Source: Aphis gossypii
Taxonomy: Eukaryota; Arthropoda; Insecta; Hemiptera; Aphididae
Direction of reading: 5' to 3'
Assembly: GCF_020184175.1 (NCBI RefSeq)
Contig: NC_065532.1
Span: forward strand, 41,126,287-41,190,286
DNA: 64,000 nucleotides
Shown: piece by piece, positions 12,629-23,946 of the stretch
How the letters are laid out: every line of letters starts with the position of its first letter
Position numbering within the stretch: the stretch's first letter is position 1
Made by a program: the position numbers and the translations under genes
The notes under the pieces: generated by a model
The model's input: only the letters and a program-made list of their open reading frames with translations
What the model was told of the DNA's origin: nothing
The model's database searches: none

Positions 12629-13777
12629 CTACCAACCAAACAAATATTCCAAAGTTTTTGTAACAATACCATTTGAAGTTGTAGCTGAAGGAGAATTCTA
12701 TTAAAAATTAAAACAATTTATTTTTAAGAACTATAAAGATAGTACAGTTAATTAGGAAACTTACGTCTTTTCCTTGAATAGGTATAGGTTTTATAGCCAT
12801 TGGTCTAATATTATTTCTTTTGGAAATTGAATCGTTTGGACTTGAAAATTGTTGACCTAAAATTGGTGAACGCAGAGATTTTGATAAAATTTCATTACTC
12901 GGTCCTGGATGTGAATCGGTAGGACTAATATTTTCATTTAAAATTGTCTGAAAAGTAACATTTGTATGTACATAAAATATATTATAACTGTGTCAAATAA
13001 TAATATTATTTACCTTATCATTACACGGAATAACTCCAATCATAGCACCATTATTAGTTACATGACCATTAAATAATAAAGCTCGATGATAATCTGTAGA
13101 ATCACTAAAACATATATGTGCCCAATTTGGCCCAGCTTGTCTCACATCACAACAAGATACCATGTGTATAAATTTAGATAATATTTCATCTTTGTTTGAA
13201 ATAGAATATCCAAAAACTGTAATCCAACATCCAGGAGCAGTTTTTGGTTGTTCAAACAGATTGTTTTTATCAGAATAAAATTGTTTGTTTTCTTTATTGT
13301 TACACCTGCATTAAAAATAAAAACAGCTTGTATAAATATAGCAAATAATTGCTTAAGTTAAATTTAGAATATAATATTTTATGATAATTACTGTTCTTCT
13401 CTATAGTCAGAAGTATTGAGCATATCAAATAAATCAATTGTTGGAGCTTTTGTTGGTTCATCATTGACTCTATTTAAGATAGGAGTGGAAGATCTGAAAA
13501 GCAAACAAAATGCTGTAATGAAATATTCTTTTAAACTGATTATTGTCAAGAATGCGTACGGTTTATCGCTAAGTTCATGATGAAAATTTCGCATTAAAAA
13601 TGTAGTGTGTACATCAGAGGTATGGCTACGATTAGCACGTAACGGAGACATAGCGCTGATAGAAACATTACTGATCGGCGATTGAGCTCGCTCACCCATC
13701 AAGTAACCTGGAAGGTAAGTAGGTTTCTGTGGACTGTCGTGTCCGTGTGACGGTGATCCTAGAGCCATAGGTTCCAT
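12629..13777 (-). CDS. Nup35: nucleoporin Nup35 (Nup53 family)
   Basis: Structural component of the inner ring of the nuclear pore complex; binds other inner-ring nucleoporins and, in the family, the nuclear membrane. Five exons read right to left: 13777-13560, 13493-13392, 13305-13014, 12947-12765, 12697-12629, giving 287 residues (human about 326). The N-terminus has the family pattern LGSP...LPGYLMG. The RRM-like MPPN domain spans about residues 133-204 (CWITVFGY ... AMIGVIPCNDK). The protein ends ...TLEYLFGW, the hallmark amphipathic C-terminus of Nup35 proteins. The region between about 40 and 130 is low in conserved structure, as usual. The gene is divergent from PINCH, with about 0.9 kb between start codons. 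Confidence 0.93.
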
Positions 13778-14685
13778 TTCGCAATTTCGTTGTTTATACG
13801 ATAAACAATAAAAGATTTCGCAAAATGATTTCCTATGATATCTAAACGAATAGATCTGGACACGAATTGATCTTGACGGTAATGCGAATTGAATATATTT
13901 TTATGTAGTAAAATAGTGCAAATAGTTAACTCTAAATACCGGTTTTGACTTTTGTTTTGAGAACAATGAGCAACAAAAATTTAAATCTTAAATGCTACTA
14001 GCTTATGATTTGAACACCGTCCAGCTAAACACTTAGTTTTAGTGATAAAAAAATTATCACAACGGATAACGGAAATTACTATAAAGCCGTGGCGGTAGCC
14101 TATAATATTATAAATTGTCGAATCCGGGGGGGGGGAGAGCGAGTCCTCCGTGGTAGGGATAAGACAGAAGCGCCAACTTGATGAATGAAAAAAAAACGAA
14201 ACCGAAAACGCAAAACCCTTTTTATTATTATATCGACACGTTCTGTAAGTTCTGTTTACTTCCCTGAAGTCCTTGACACGACGTTATCCATAAATAGCAA
14301 TGTGCAGTCGTGTAATCGTAAATCGTGATTCTAGTATTCTACTGCATTAGTGTGCGTGTACAACCTAGTAACTGCTACTACGACGCCCGTGAGTCGTGAC
14401 TCCTTCCTGTCGTACTGTTAGTAGTAGGTAGTCGGTTTCCGGAGCGTTCTAATTTTGGCGCGTGGGAGTACCTGTCTGAAACGCCTACAGTTTATTGAAT
14501 ATGAAGTGAGTAGAAAAGAAAACTGTAAGATCGAGCGCACACCCATTTATTATTATTATAATCTCATTCCTCGTTCACGATTTTCATTCGTTCGTTTGCA
14601 TACCAATCTACATTTTTTCGTTTTTCTACACAGGCTGTCACCAGCAGTTTCTACGGCGGACGAATAACGACTACATCAGATCTCG
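13778..14685. promoter_or_regulatory. shared divergent promoter region of Nup35 and PINCH
   Basis: The start codons of two divergent genes face each other across 908 bp. The region is GC-richer than flanking DNA, especially 14090-14480, and contains a run of ten G residues (about 14126-14135). A noncoding first exon of PINCH is likely inside: a donor-like gtgagtag near 14504 and an acceptor ttctacacag ending near 14633 could frame a 5' untranslated intron. No specific factor site is assigned. Confidence 0.5.
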
Positions 14686-16067
14686 ATGCCTGGGTAAGTT
14701 TCACATCCCCGGACCTGAAATCGCGGTCACGAAATCAACTCATCTTAACTGATACCCCGTTTCAGCGTAACCATGTCGTTTAGTAACATGTCGTGCTCCC
14801 GCTGCGGGGACGGCTTCGACCCTCATGACAAAATTGTCAACTCGCAGGGCGAGTTATGGCATCCACAGTGTTTCGTGTGAGTAGTGATTCTAGATTTTTT
14901 CAAAATTAAAATAATGGTACGATATACTAATGATCCAATTTCCATTCGTAGATGCTCTCAGTGTTTCCGGCCATTCCCTGATGGTCTGTTCTACGAGTTT
15001 GAAGGTCGCAAATATTGTGAACATGACTTCCAGGTACTGTTTGCACCCTGCTGTGGTAAATGTGGTGAATTTGTCATTGGACGTGTCATCAAGGCAATGT
15101 CCGCTTCTTGGCATCCAGCCTGCTTCTGCTGCGCAGTATGCAACAAGGAACTAGCTGATCGTGGATTTGTTCGCAACCGCAATAGGGCTTTATGTCATGA
15201 GTGTAATGCTGCAGACAAAGCGGTTTTGTCGGGTAGACACATATGTTTCAAATGCCAGTATGTGAAGATATGAATAAAAAAAATTAACCATTTCCAACTA
15301 TACTCTAAATCCCCGACATCTTATTGGTTTTAGTGGTGTTATCGATGACAAACCATTACGGTTCAGAGGTGAGGTCTATCATGGTTATCATTTCAATTGC
15401 ACGGCCTGTGGTATCGAACTGAATTCTGATGCTCGTGAATTGAAACATAGATCTGGTTATACAGCTAACGAAATGGTATAAAGTAAAAATGTATTAATAT
15501 TGAAAATTAAATTATTGTGTTTGTTTTTATTATTCTTAGAATGAGTTGTACTGTTTACGATGCCATGATAAGATGGGTATTCCAATTTGTGGTGCATGTC
15601 GGCGACCCATTGAAGAACGTGTTGTAACAGCACTTGGAAAACATTGGCATGTAGAACATTTTGTTTGTGCAAAATGCGAAAAACCGTTTTTGGGCCATAG
15701 ACATTATGAAAGAAAAGGCTTAGCTTATTGTGAAACTCATTATCATCAGCTATTTGGTAACTTATGCTTTGTCTGCAATCAAGTAATTTCTGGTGATGGT
15801 AAGTACAAAAATATATTAATTTAATAAATTTGAATTTGTCATCAATAATTGTTTTAATTTTCAGTGTTTACTGCATTGAACAAAGCTTGGTGTGTGCATC
15901 ACTTTGCTTGTTCATTCTGTGATCAAAAAATGACACAAAAGACAAAATTTTATGAATGTGACTTAAAACCAGCATGTAAAAAGTGCTATGAAAAGTTTCC
16001 ATCAGAATTCAGACGTAGATTACGCAAAGCATATGATAATACGCCGAAAAAATCTACATCTGCTTGA
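14686..16067 (+). CDS. stck: PINCH, five-LIM focal adhesion adaptor
   Basis: Links integrin-linked kinase to the actin cytoskeleton in the ILK-PINCH-parvin complex at integrin adhesions. Exons: 14686-14693, 14766-14876, 14952-15257, 15334-15475, 15540-15798, 15865-16067; 342 residues. Five LIM zinc-binding domains follow each other, with Cys/His pairs such as CSRCGDGF, CCGKCGEF, CGACRRPI, CFVCNQVI; the tail is basic and ends KKSTSA. The segment HVEHFVCAKCEKPFLGHRHY is typical of LIM4 in PINCH. Two starts are possible: ATG at 14686, whose 8-nt coding exon splices in frame to give MPGVTMSFSN, or the internal ATG at 14773 giving 337 residues. I favour 14686 because the GTAAGT donor and CAG acceptor are strong and the frame is kept. 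Drosophila calls this gene steamer duck. Confidence 0.95.
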
Positions 16068-18074
16068 AATTTCCCATAACTTTTATAAGTTATCACAGTA
16101 TTTTTATTGATAACATAATAAATCAAAAAATTAAAATATTAACCAGTGACAATCACAAATTTTAATTAATTAGCAACTTTGCTATATATTTTTACAATTT
16201 ATAATGATTTATTGTTATAGTCATGTTTGGCATTAAATTGTGCTATCTGCATAAGCTTGGTGTTTTCTAAACAATTAGCAAATCTGTTATGCCGCATTAA
16301 CTTGAATTTAGATAATTATTTTTATACACATTTAATTTTTATTGAATATTTTATGTTTATTTATTAAGAAAATTATTAATAAATTCATATTTTCTAGGTA
16401 TATTAGAAATTTTTTGTTTCATCATAATTTATATAATCATAATTTTAATTTGATGTAATAATTTATTTTATTAATTTTATAACAATATAAATTAATTTTA
16501 TTATAGACTAATTTTTGTGTTTTATTTTATGTGCATTTCATAGCTCACAATTATTAAAATATTTTCTAGTTTTATAAAATATTTGTATACATCTTAAACA
16601 TGCAGAAAATTGTTTTGTTAATGATCCTACTATACATCGATGTAAAGGCACTTTGTTTTAATTTAAGAATACATCATAGTATAAAACATGGTGTTACGAG
16701 GTTTATTCCAATACTGTGTTATATAAACAAATTAAATAATAATAATATTTGATAGTAGTTAACAAATAAAATTTATTTATATAAAAACAATTAAATTTCT
16801 CATAACCTAATTTATATTTATTTTGAATTTTGTCTAATGTTTGTATTAGTATTACCCACGGCTATAGATACTAAAGATACTATAGTATCTATAGCCGTGG
16901 TATTACCCTAGAAACTATAGTTTGTTTAACTAGGTCTAATTCATGTTTAGTGAGTATAATTATAACCATGATGACAACTGCCAAATAGAAAGAGATAAAA
17001 GCCACACTACGCACAGAAATGTTATTCTAGAAGTCTCATACTGACATACTCTCAAAAATATGTCTACTTCAGAAAAAAATGTTATCTTAAAAATAAATTT
17101 AAAATTATGAATAATTATTCAAGATTAAATTTAGTTGTAATAATTAAATAATTTTCCTACACTTTACTCCTAACTGGTTGTACAACTTATGTCATATTAT
17201 TATAAAAACGATATCACAATAACTTGAATAACTATTAATTATAAAAAAAGTCCACTACCATAGGCTATAAAAAAAATTTTGATGTAAAAATAATAAAATT
17301 TAAAAATTAAGAATCTCGCAATAATAATATCTTACATCACCATGTTTATTGTTTATGCTAATATATTATTATTATAGTTTATGCTCGACTCAATAAGAAA
17401 ACCCACAACTGCTGAGCAGTGGGTATGCAAATTTAATTCCGTGACTGACCGCCAACTGGTTAGTCCTAATCAACCTTCTCTATATAACGTAGGCCGACAC
17501 TCAAGTGCATTCGTATGGCGTATGCTTTTTTCAATTGACAAATTTTCTACACGAATTAAAAGTTTATATGTAAAAATCAAAAGAATGTTTATATCATTGG
17601 ACAAATGACAAATCAAAATATTTAAATTTTGAATATTCTTAATAATCATAGATTGATAAAGTTTGCCGTTGTCACTACTGTTTGGAGCGCATTCTAGTGG
17701 TTACGTATATTCCAAAATTCGTATTCGTCGGTTATTTTTTATTCGGTTATCCAAAAAATGATAAGGACAAGTTCATAATATTATCTTTTGTCCATACTTC
17801 GTATCATTCAATTATTCTCAAGATTAAACAAAAACATAAAAAGTCGTTACAGTTGAGACTTGAGACCACGACGTCCCAGTTGGACTGTTAATTAGACATT
17901 TACAGTATTGCTACTTTTACATACTTGTTGGTAAAATTTGATTGAAACATTTAAACGTTTATTCATACCTAGTGTAAATATATACTGAAATACTAAATAT
18001 TGAATACTCAATAGTTTAGTGTTAGTAGTTAACAGTTGATTTCATTACATTGTTTAATTTATACAACTTTTCTC
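16068..18074. other. intergenic region with palindromic insertion
   Basis: Between PINCH and the 119-residue gene I find no supportable exon. The left part is the AT-rich 3' untranslated and downstream region of PINCH. A palindromic mini-insertion lies at 16857-16899. A slightly GC-richer piece at about 17380-17900 has weak open frames that resemble nothing I know and may be upstream regulatory sequence. Confidence 0.6.
16857..16899. mobile_element. palindromic mini-insertion B (43 bp) with perfect 8-bp direct repeats
   Basis: Perfect 16-bp inverted arms cacggctatagatact and agtatctatagccgtg enclose 11 bp; a second perfect palindrome agatactatagtatct lies inside. Perfect direct repeats gtattacc flank it at 16849-16856 and 16900-16907. 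The whole insert could fold into a nearly uninterrupted hairpin. It shares the 13-mer tatagtatctata (reverse strand tatagatactata) with insertion C at 24775-24820. No coding capacity. Confidence 0.85.
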
Positions 18075-19155
18075 ATGGCTGATGATTGTGAGTATGAACA
18101 AAAAAATATAATTAATTGTGTTATTGGTGGCGATGGTTGTGTGTTTAGGATTAATAGAATAACAATTTTAAGAATTTAAACTTGTATATTGTATTTATAA
18201 TACTATTTTGTGTTTTTATAATTTAAATTGAAAGTGCATTATATCAACCTAAAGATATAGGGAAGTTTCCTAGATAGTCCTGATGTGTGGGCTTGTTTAA
18301 TTTTTTGAATTTATAAATCCACAAATTGTGACATATATGAAAATTTTAAATCTGTAGTATTAAGAATTATGATACTTTGGTTTATTTTAACTGATAATAC
18401 CTATTTAATTAAATATTGTTTTAATTGTTTTTTTATAGTTGATTTATCTTGTACCAACAAGTTTGAAGTGGAATTGGGTTCTTCATTAAGACATTGTTCT
18501 AATGCTTCTCGTAAACTAAAACAATTAACTGTAAATGCTGCTAAGTTAAAAATAAATAATCAAGTAAGATATTGTTCAAGCTGACAGGACTCCTACTCAC
18601 TTTTAAATATATTCAAAGTTATTTAGTTATGCTATTGAATTTTTTCACTGACATTCATGGCATCTATGTTTGTTAAAACTAACATTTTGATTGTTAAATC
18701 TTAAGAATGTACAAAATATGTCATATTATTATTTGATATACATATTTTTAGATATATTTAGGTACTAAATGTGTTTATTTTTAGATAAACTTAACATGCA
18801 AAGAAAATGACATCGACCTAAGTGTAAAGAATATTTTAGATGAAGTACAAAATTTACGTGGTAAATTAAACACTATTGAAACAAACTTTGATTGTTCAGA
18901 TAAGGTGAGTATTACTTATAATAAATATCAGATGAAAACTTATTTAAAAAAATATATATTCAAATATTATTGAATCTTATTTTATATAGACTGTATTCAA
19001 TCTTGGAGAAACTGTTCAAGAGCTCGAGAGTGTTGTAAACATTGTATCAAAAAACAAAAATACAATTTTTTCTCATCGTATGTTTATTAATTTTTTATTT
19101 CTTACATTAATTTATTGATAATTTTCAATTTTTTTTTTTAGGTAATCTTTTATAA
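18075..19155 (+). CDS. unrecognised small five-exon protein, 119 residues
   Basis: Exons 18075-18087, 18439-18563, 18785-18904, 18990-19077 and 19142-19155 join in phase with good GT-AG borders and end at a TAA, giving 119 residues. I do not recognise the family. The protein is small, soluble, without a signal peptide or membrane segment, and is dominated by heptad-like helical segments (around residues 20-45, 60-85 and 88-110), for example VKNILDEVQNLRGKLNTIE and LGETVQELESVVNIV. That profile fits a small coiled-coil subunit of a larger complex, such as the BLOC-1/BORC or kinetochore type, but this is only a guess. Its stop codon is 63 bp before the SCNM1 start on the same strand, so the two may be co-transcribed. 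The very short first and last coding exons (13 and 14 nt) are the least certain parts. Confidence 0.7.
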
Positions 19156-19218
19156 TTTATCTTATTTAATTTAATTTTATGACTAGTATTTAATAGTTTA
19201 AAAATTATCACTTTTATA

Positions 19219-20574
19219 ATGTCATTTAAACGTGTATGTGATGGATCAGGCAGTGATTTACTCAAAAGTCTTGAGGTACCTAATCAATTTTAATTACTTT
19301 TTATTTTTTTTAAATACAGTTTAATTTTAATTTTAAAATTATTATGTTATGTTATAGTCACAAAGGATCAAAGAATTACTTGGCATTCAAATACCCGAAG
19401 GTGAAGCTAAATTATTATCAAATGGGAAATTAACTTGTATGATTTGTATTCAAAGACCAATTTTTGATACTATTAATGTACTTTCAATTCATAGAAGAGG
19501 AAAAAAACATTTAAATGGTATGGTTATTAAATACGTTTAAGCTGACATGAATATATAATATGTTGTCTTAATAAGTAAACAAAAAAAAAAATTTATTGTA
19601 TAAATTAGATCAGATTTATAGCAATTAGTCATTTTGTTATAAACTATAAGGCATAGGCTCTAGTAGCGGTTTCCAATATGGGGTGTGTAACATGATCTCA
19701 AGGTGTATGCGAAAAAATTATTTTTTATTTATTTATATTCTAAATTGATATTTGGAGTACGTGAAATAGTGGTGAAAGAGGTTAAGGGGTACATGAATGA
19801 AAAAAGGTTACGAACCGCTGAGCTATTGCTACAGCTTCTTCAAATAAAATACCTAATAGGTAGTTGTTTGCTCAATGATTTAAGCCACTCTTTAAATTTA
19901 TAGTAGTTTTATTTTGTATAATTATTATCTTGAACCTGTACCATTAAATGTTATTTATAATTACATTTTTCTTTATCAAGAACTTAGTAAATATTTGGAA
20001 AGAAAGGAAGAATTGGAGTTAATAAAGATTAAACAGCAACAAAAAAACTGTGTTCAATCATTTGGTGCATCAAAACTTAATGCTTGTTCAACAGAACGTA
20101 AAACAAAATTAGAACTACCAGAAAATGGTAATTAAATTAATTTACTTATTAAATGTTTGGTGTTTGTTGCAATTAAAATTTTTTTTTTTTTTTTAGATTC
20201 AGATAATTCTAAAGAGTCTTCCATTGTTTCACGTTATGTATCTTCAATGAAAAAAAAACCATCTTTACAAGATGTTATAAATCGTGCAAAACAGCATCCT
20301 TATCAACGATTAGTTTCTAATTCAGATTCCACGATATCTAAAAATACCAAGTCTATCACTCAATCTGGACAAACTTCAAGTAGTAAACAAATTGAGTCAG
20401 TACAAAAAAAAAATTAATATATTTCTGATAAAAACAATTTATAATAATAAACATAAAATATTGACATGTCTTTTTATTGCTAACAATGTTCACAGAATTG
20501 GTTGGATTAAAAATTCTGACGGATCATGGTCTAAGGATCCACAAGCTGAATTTGATTCTGATGATGACTGGTAA
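19219..20574 (+). CDS. SCNM1: sodium channel modifier 1 homologue, minor spliceosome zinc-finger protein
   Basis: SCNM1 is a component of the U11/U12 (minor) spliceosome that supports removal of U12-type introns in the nucleus. Exons: 19219-19275, 19358-19517, 19981-20127, 20197-20395, 20496-20574; 213 residues (human about 230). The N-terminus MSFKR matches the family, followed by a C2H2 zinc finger (C46, C49, H64, H70; CMIC...HRRGKKH). The middle is basic and low-complexity. The C-terminal motif GWIKNSDGSWSKDPQ with acidic FDSDDDW corresponds to the conserved SCNM1 tail. The junction of exons 4 and 5 needs a weak donor, GTCAGT at 20396; it is the only choice I found that keeps frame with the conserved tail. 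Intron 2 contains a hAT-like MITE. Convergent with Slob downstream. Confidence 0.88.
19664..19820. mobile_element. hAT-like MITE in SCNM1 intron 2 (157 bp)
   Basis: Left end tagcggtttccaata and reverse-complemented right end cagcggttcgtaacc form degenerate inverted repeats. Flanking 8-mers ggctctag and agctattg agree at only 5 positions, so the insertion is old or the ends are imprecisely placed. No open frame. Confidence 0.5.
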
Positions 20575-20988
20575 GCATTAGATATGATTGCCTAATAACG
20601 ATTTTTAAATATTAAAAATATATTGCTTGAAATAGAAAATAAGTGTCAGTCTAAAATTAATAGACAACTAGAAGGCTATTATTATCCCAAAAACTGGAAA
20701 TCTAGTGACTGTTGTCGGTGATACAGTGATAAGCCACGATGTTCCTAAAAAATTGTTTACAATTTTACACTTATTTTATCAATTTACATTATACTTAGGT
20801 ATAGAAAATCATAATGTAAATTTTTATATATTACCAGGCACTCTTTGTCACCAACAAAATTTGATTTTCTTTCTGTTGCATGAGAATACTTCTCATCATC
20901 GCAACTTTTACTTCTCCTGTAAGATATTCAAATAACATGTGAATATGAATAAACATTTTAATTTAAATAACTTGGTTAATTTGTTTAT
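20575..20988. other. 3' intergenic region between convergent SCNM1 and Slob
   Basis: 414 bp of AT-rich sequence between two facing stop codons. It would hold both 3' untranslated regions. No exon or element is recognised; a 76-codon open frame inside lacks any family resemblance. Confidence 0.6.
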
Positions 20989-23081
20989 TTACATTGATAG
21001 TTTTCTAATTTGTAGATTTTCCTTAGTACTTGTCTCTGTTACATCATGATCATCTAGAGTCCTACAATATAATATAAATTCATTATTAGTAACTTAATAT
21101 ATTTATTGAGTTTTAAACATAAATATTTACGAGCCACTTTTGCTACTATTTCTGTTTCTAACAGTTTCCAATAACTGTGATGAGGAAGCTGTCATTTTGG
21201 CTTGTAATAGCTGTAAATATATGCAAAAGAATATTTATGTATATTAGTTTTAAAAATGTTATGTATCAATCATAAATCTGAAGTATTATTTATTAATACT
21301 CACAGGCCAAGATGTTGCACGCATTTCTCTGAGATCAATATTTCTGAAAAATTCAGTCATTACTAACTGTTCGATTGTAGGAACTTGACCCATAGGATTT
21401 TTAAACACATAGTCCATTATTTCAACAACCTGAAAAATTATAAATGTATGAAATTATAAAATTACATTTAAATTAAAATGCATAGCTAAAATAAAAATAT
21501 GCAAGTTTTCATGATTATTTAAATATATTTAATAATACATCATACTTTATTTATTTTAAAATAATTTTTTTACTTGAGGGTAGTGAGCAATATCTTGTAA
21601 ATTAATTTCACTGGGCTCTGGAGTTAGCAATTCATATCCAGCTGCCATTTCAAATAGAACATGACCTAAATAAATGTATATTTTTCAGATTTTTGTACAA
21701 ATTAAATTCAAGACAATTTTATACCGAAACAAATGACATCAATTGCTGAGAAATCATCTAATATGAAATTACCACTCATAACAATGGGTTGAATTCTTGA
21801 TGTAAAACCAAGTAGAGAATTTTCCAGGCCTGTGATTCTTTGTAAAATTATTAATACATTTTTAGTGATGATTTTACTATGTTTTATTTTTTGAAAAAAT
21901 ACCTGGCTACTCCATTTTGAAGAATTACATTGCCGGAATGTAAATTACAATCATGTGGAAATTTTCTTTCCTTAAGAAATAATAGTGCTTCTAGAATTTG
22001 ACGACCAAGTCTTTGTATTTGTGACAACGGCAAACCTTCACTGCGCTGTCCATACTTATCGCTCCAATCATCATGCCAACAACTCTAAATTATTTATATC
22101 AATAAATTATATTTTCTTTAATTATTATGTCATTTTAATAAGTATAAAATACCTTATAGATAAGATCTTTGAGACTTCCCTTACTGTTAAAAGGTAATAC
22201 TAATGTAATAAATGTTGTTTCTGGATCTGTCGCGCCTTCAACAAACTCAACGTCCAATACGGGATATATATATGGATGTTGTAATGTTAAAAAAAGATCT
22301 AGTATAGTACGTCTGGTATCTGGTGTGCACTCGAGAACACTTTTAGGATTTTTAGGCACAAGTGTCAACAGACGTTCTGTTTTGACAGATCCGTCGCGTA
22401 CTACAAACCAATGTTTATCCACCCTAAGTACAAAGTTTTTAATAACTTTTTTATAGTATTATTACAAAAATCGACAGATTGTAAACTTTACAACTGATTA
22501 AAATAGTTATTCTCACCTTGATCCAATGTCGTTGAGATGTTGTAGAAGAGCGTATCGTGGACAGAACCTCAAGTAATGCTTGCATGCATTTTGAGCGTGT
22601 TGTCGGGCTTTACGTTCCAGTTCCATCCGTTCCTGCCCAATGGAATCCGGTTCCAACGCTGTGTACTGATACCGGCTGCCATTTCTACAATACACAACAA
22701 ACCGGAAGTGATTGATCGTTATATTCTAAGTTATTCATCGGCTATAAAATTTCGTCGTGAGTTAATGGGGGATGGGTGGGTGGGTGTTACAAAATGAGGA
22801 TGAAGTTTTCCTAACTTGTGTCCGCGATCGAATTTACAGTTGTCGCACAACTCCTCGAAATGTTTGGGAGGTTCGGGCCTGGACCACCACGCCAGCCGGA
22901 ACCTAAATGGACACACGGGCCTCGATCTGACGACACTGCGGTCAGGCTTTCGGGATACTACGCGTCCGTTCACCCTGTGAACGGGTCGTCCGGATCCCGA
23001 GTCCGACGACGACGGCATAATGTTGAAACAATTTTCCGATCGAGGCGAATTCGGTAACACGGATATGATCGTACGAGTATT

Positions 23082-23114
<33 letters not shown>

Positions 23115-23946
23115 ATTGCGGTTACCGATCGGCCAAGGCATTTTGAAACTTAGCGTTTCACTGTTACTGTTGTACTATATAATAAGTGCGTGCTGTTGCC
23201 CGTTCGTTTTTTTTTTTTCCGTAAATATTAAAACTGACCGTGTTTTATATAGTCGTCAACATAATGTAACATGTATTATTCTATATATTCTGCATTTTAA
23301 TATAGACGAATAATATAAATGGTGTTGTGGGAATTAACCACGGTCATTATCTATGTGCACACGAACAATAGCCCAAATATATCGCGTGAGTTTTAGCTTA
23401 ATGCAAGTCAAACGGTAACGTTGACTTTGGACCACACATGAACACGACGATGTACAGCGTACGTCAATGGCTATTATATTTTTACATATATATTATAATA
23501 TACTTTGTGAAAACACGGCCGTAGGGTGGGCCACGCGTTGCGTTAATATTCACGACACATGATATTTAGATTACCTATTAATAATTTATGAATTTTTATT
23601 TTTTGGTGCGATAACTATAAGGTATTAGCTTAAAAACCCATATAGGTATAATGTATAAGTATATTCACCGCTGTTGAAATCGAATGCCCTTACTGTGATT
23701 AAATATTTTGCACTGTAGGCAGTATCCTACCTAATAATTTGTATATCAATTACCTAATCGTTTTAGTTAATTGTACCTAATTAAGAAATCGAGTATAGGT
23801 GTATTGGGTTTGGTATAACAGGCAACTATTTTTACATACGACTGTAGGTATATTATAGTGCTGTACTATACTTACGAGCAGGCTTTTCTAATCCAATAAG
23901 CTAAAAAACCCAGGAGGCCAAATCCACTGACGAGTGCCACAGTCAT
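20989..23946 (-). CDS. Slob: slowpoke-binding protein (Slob), PXK-like pseudokinase
   Basis: In Drosophila, Slob binds the Slowpoke calcium-activated potassium channel and tunes its gating; the domain is related to vertebrate PXK. Exons, right to left: 23946-23876, 22974-22816, 22684-22517, 22423-22153, 22084-21903, 21837-21725, 21665-21574, 21429-21304, 21210-21131, 21061-20989; 444 residues. The first coding exon encodes a hydrophobic segment (residues 2-19) followed by RKAC, a predicted membrane anchor. A second start at 23018 within an extended exon 2 would give 435 residues without it. The kinase-like domain (about 130-400) lacks a usable catalytic loop: residues 266-275 read PHDCNLHSGN instead of HRD, and no DFG is seen (ENSLLG region). 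The C-terminal part carries FFRNIDLREMR, characteristic of the PXK/Slob group. All joins keep phase. Confidence 0.9.
22816..23018 (-). CDS. Slob: alternative first coding exon of Slob (soluble isoform)
   Basis: If transcription starts inside intron 1, ATG at 23018 opens a frame reading MPSSSDSGSGRPVHR and then continues without splicing into VNGRVVSRKP, the same frame reached by splicing from the membrane-anchor exon at 23876. The exon ends at the GTTAGG donor at 22815. This would replace the 24-residue hydrophobic N-terminus by a 15-residue serine-rich one. Drosophila Slob is known to have several N-terminal isoforms, which makes the reading plausible but does not prove it. Confidence 0.55.
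23083..23114. repeat. (TTG)n microsatellite
   Basis: About ten TTG/GTT units upstream of the alternative Slob start. On the minus strand it would read as an asparagine run in an upstream open frame, but that frame has no other support as coding. Confidence 0.9.

Noticed and set aside
17381..17608. 75-codon open frame upstream of the 119-residue gene
   Set aside because: No family resemblance, no splice sites linking it to neighbours, and an adjacent short frame of equal quality.
22731..23141. Upstream extension of the Slob exon with a poly-asparagine run
   Set aside because: The run is the TTG microsatellite read in frame; the ATG at 23018 downstream of it gives a cleaner start, and no splice site supports the extension.
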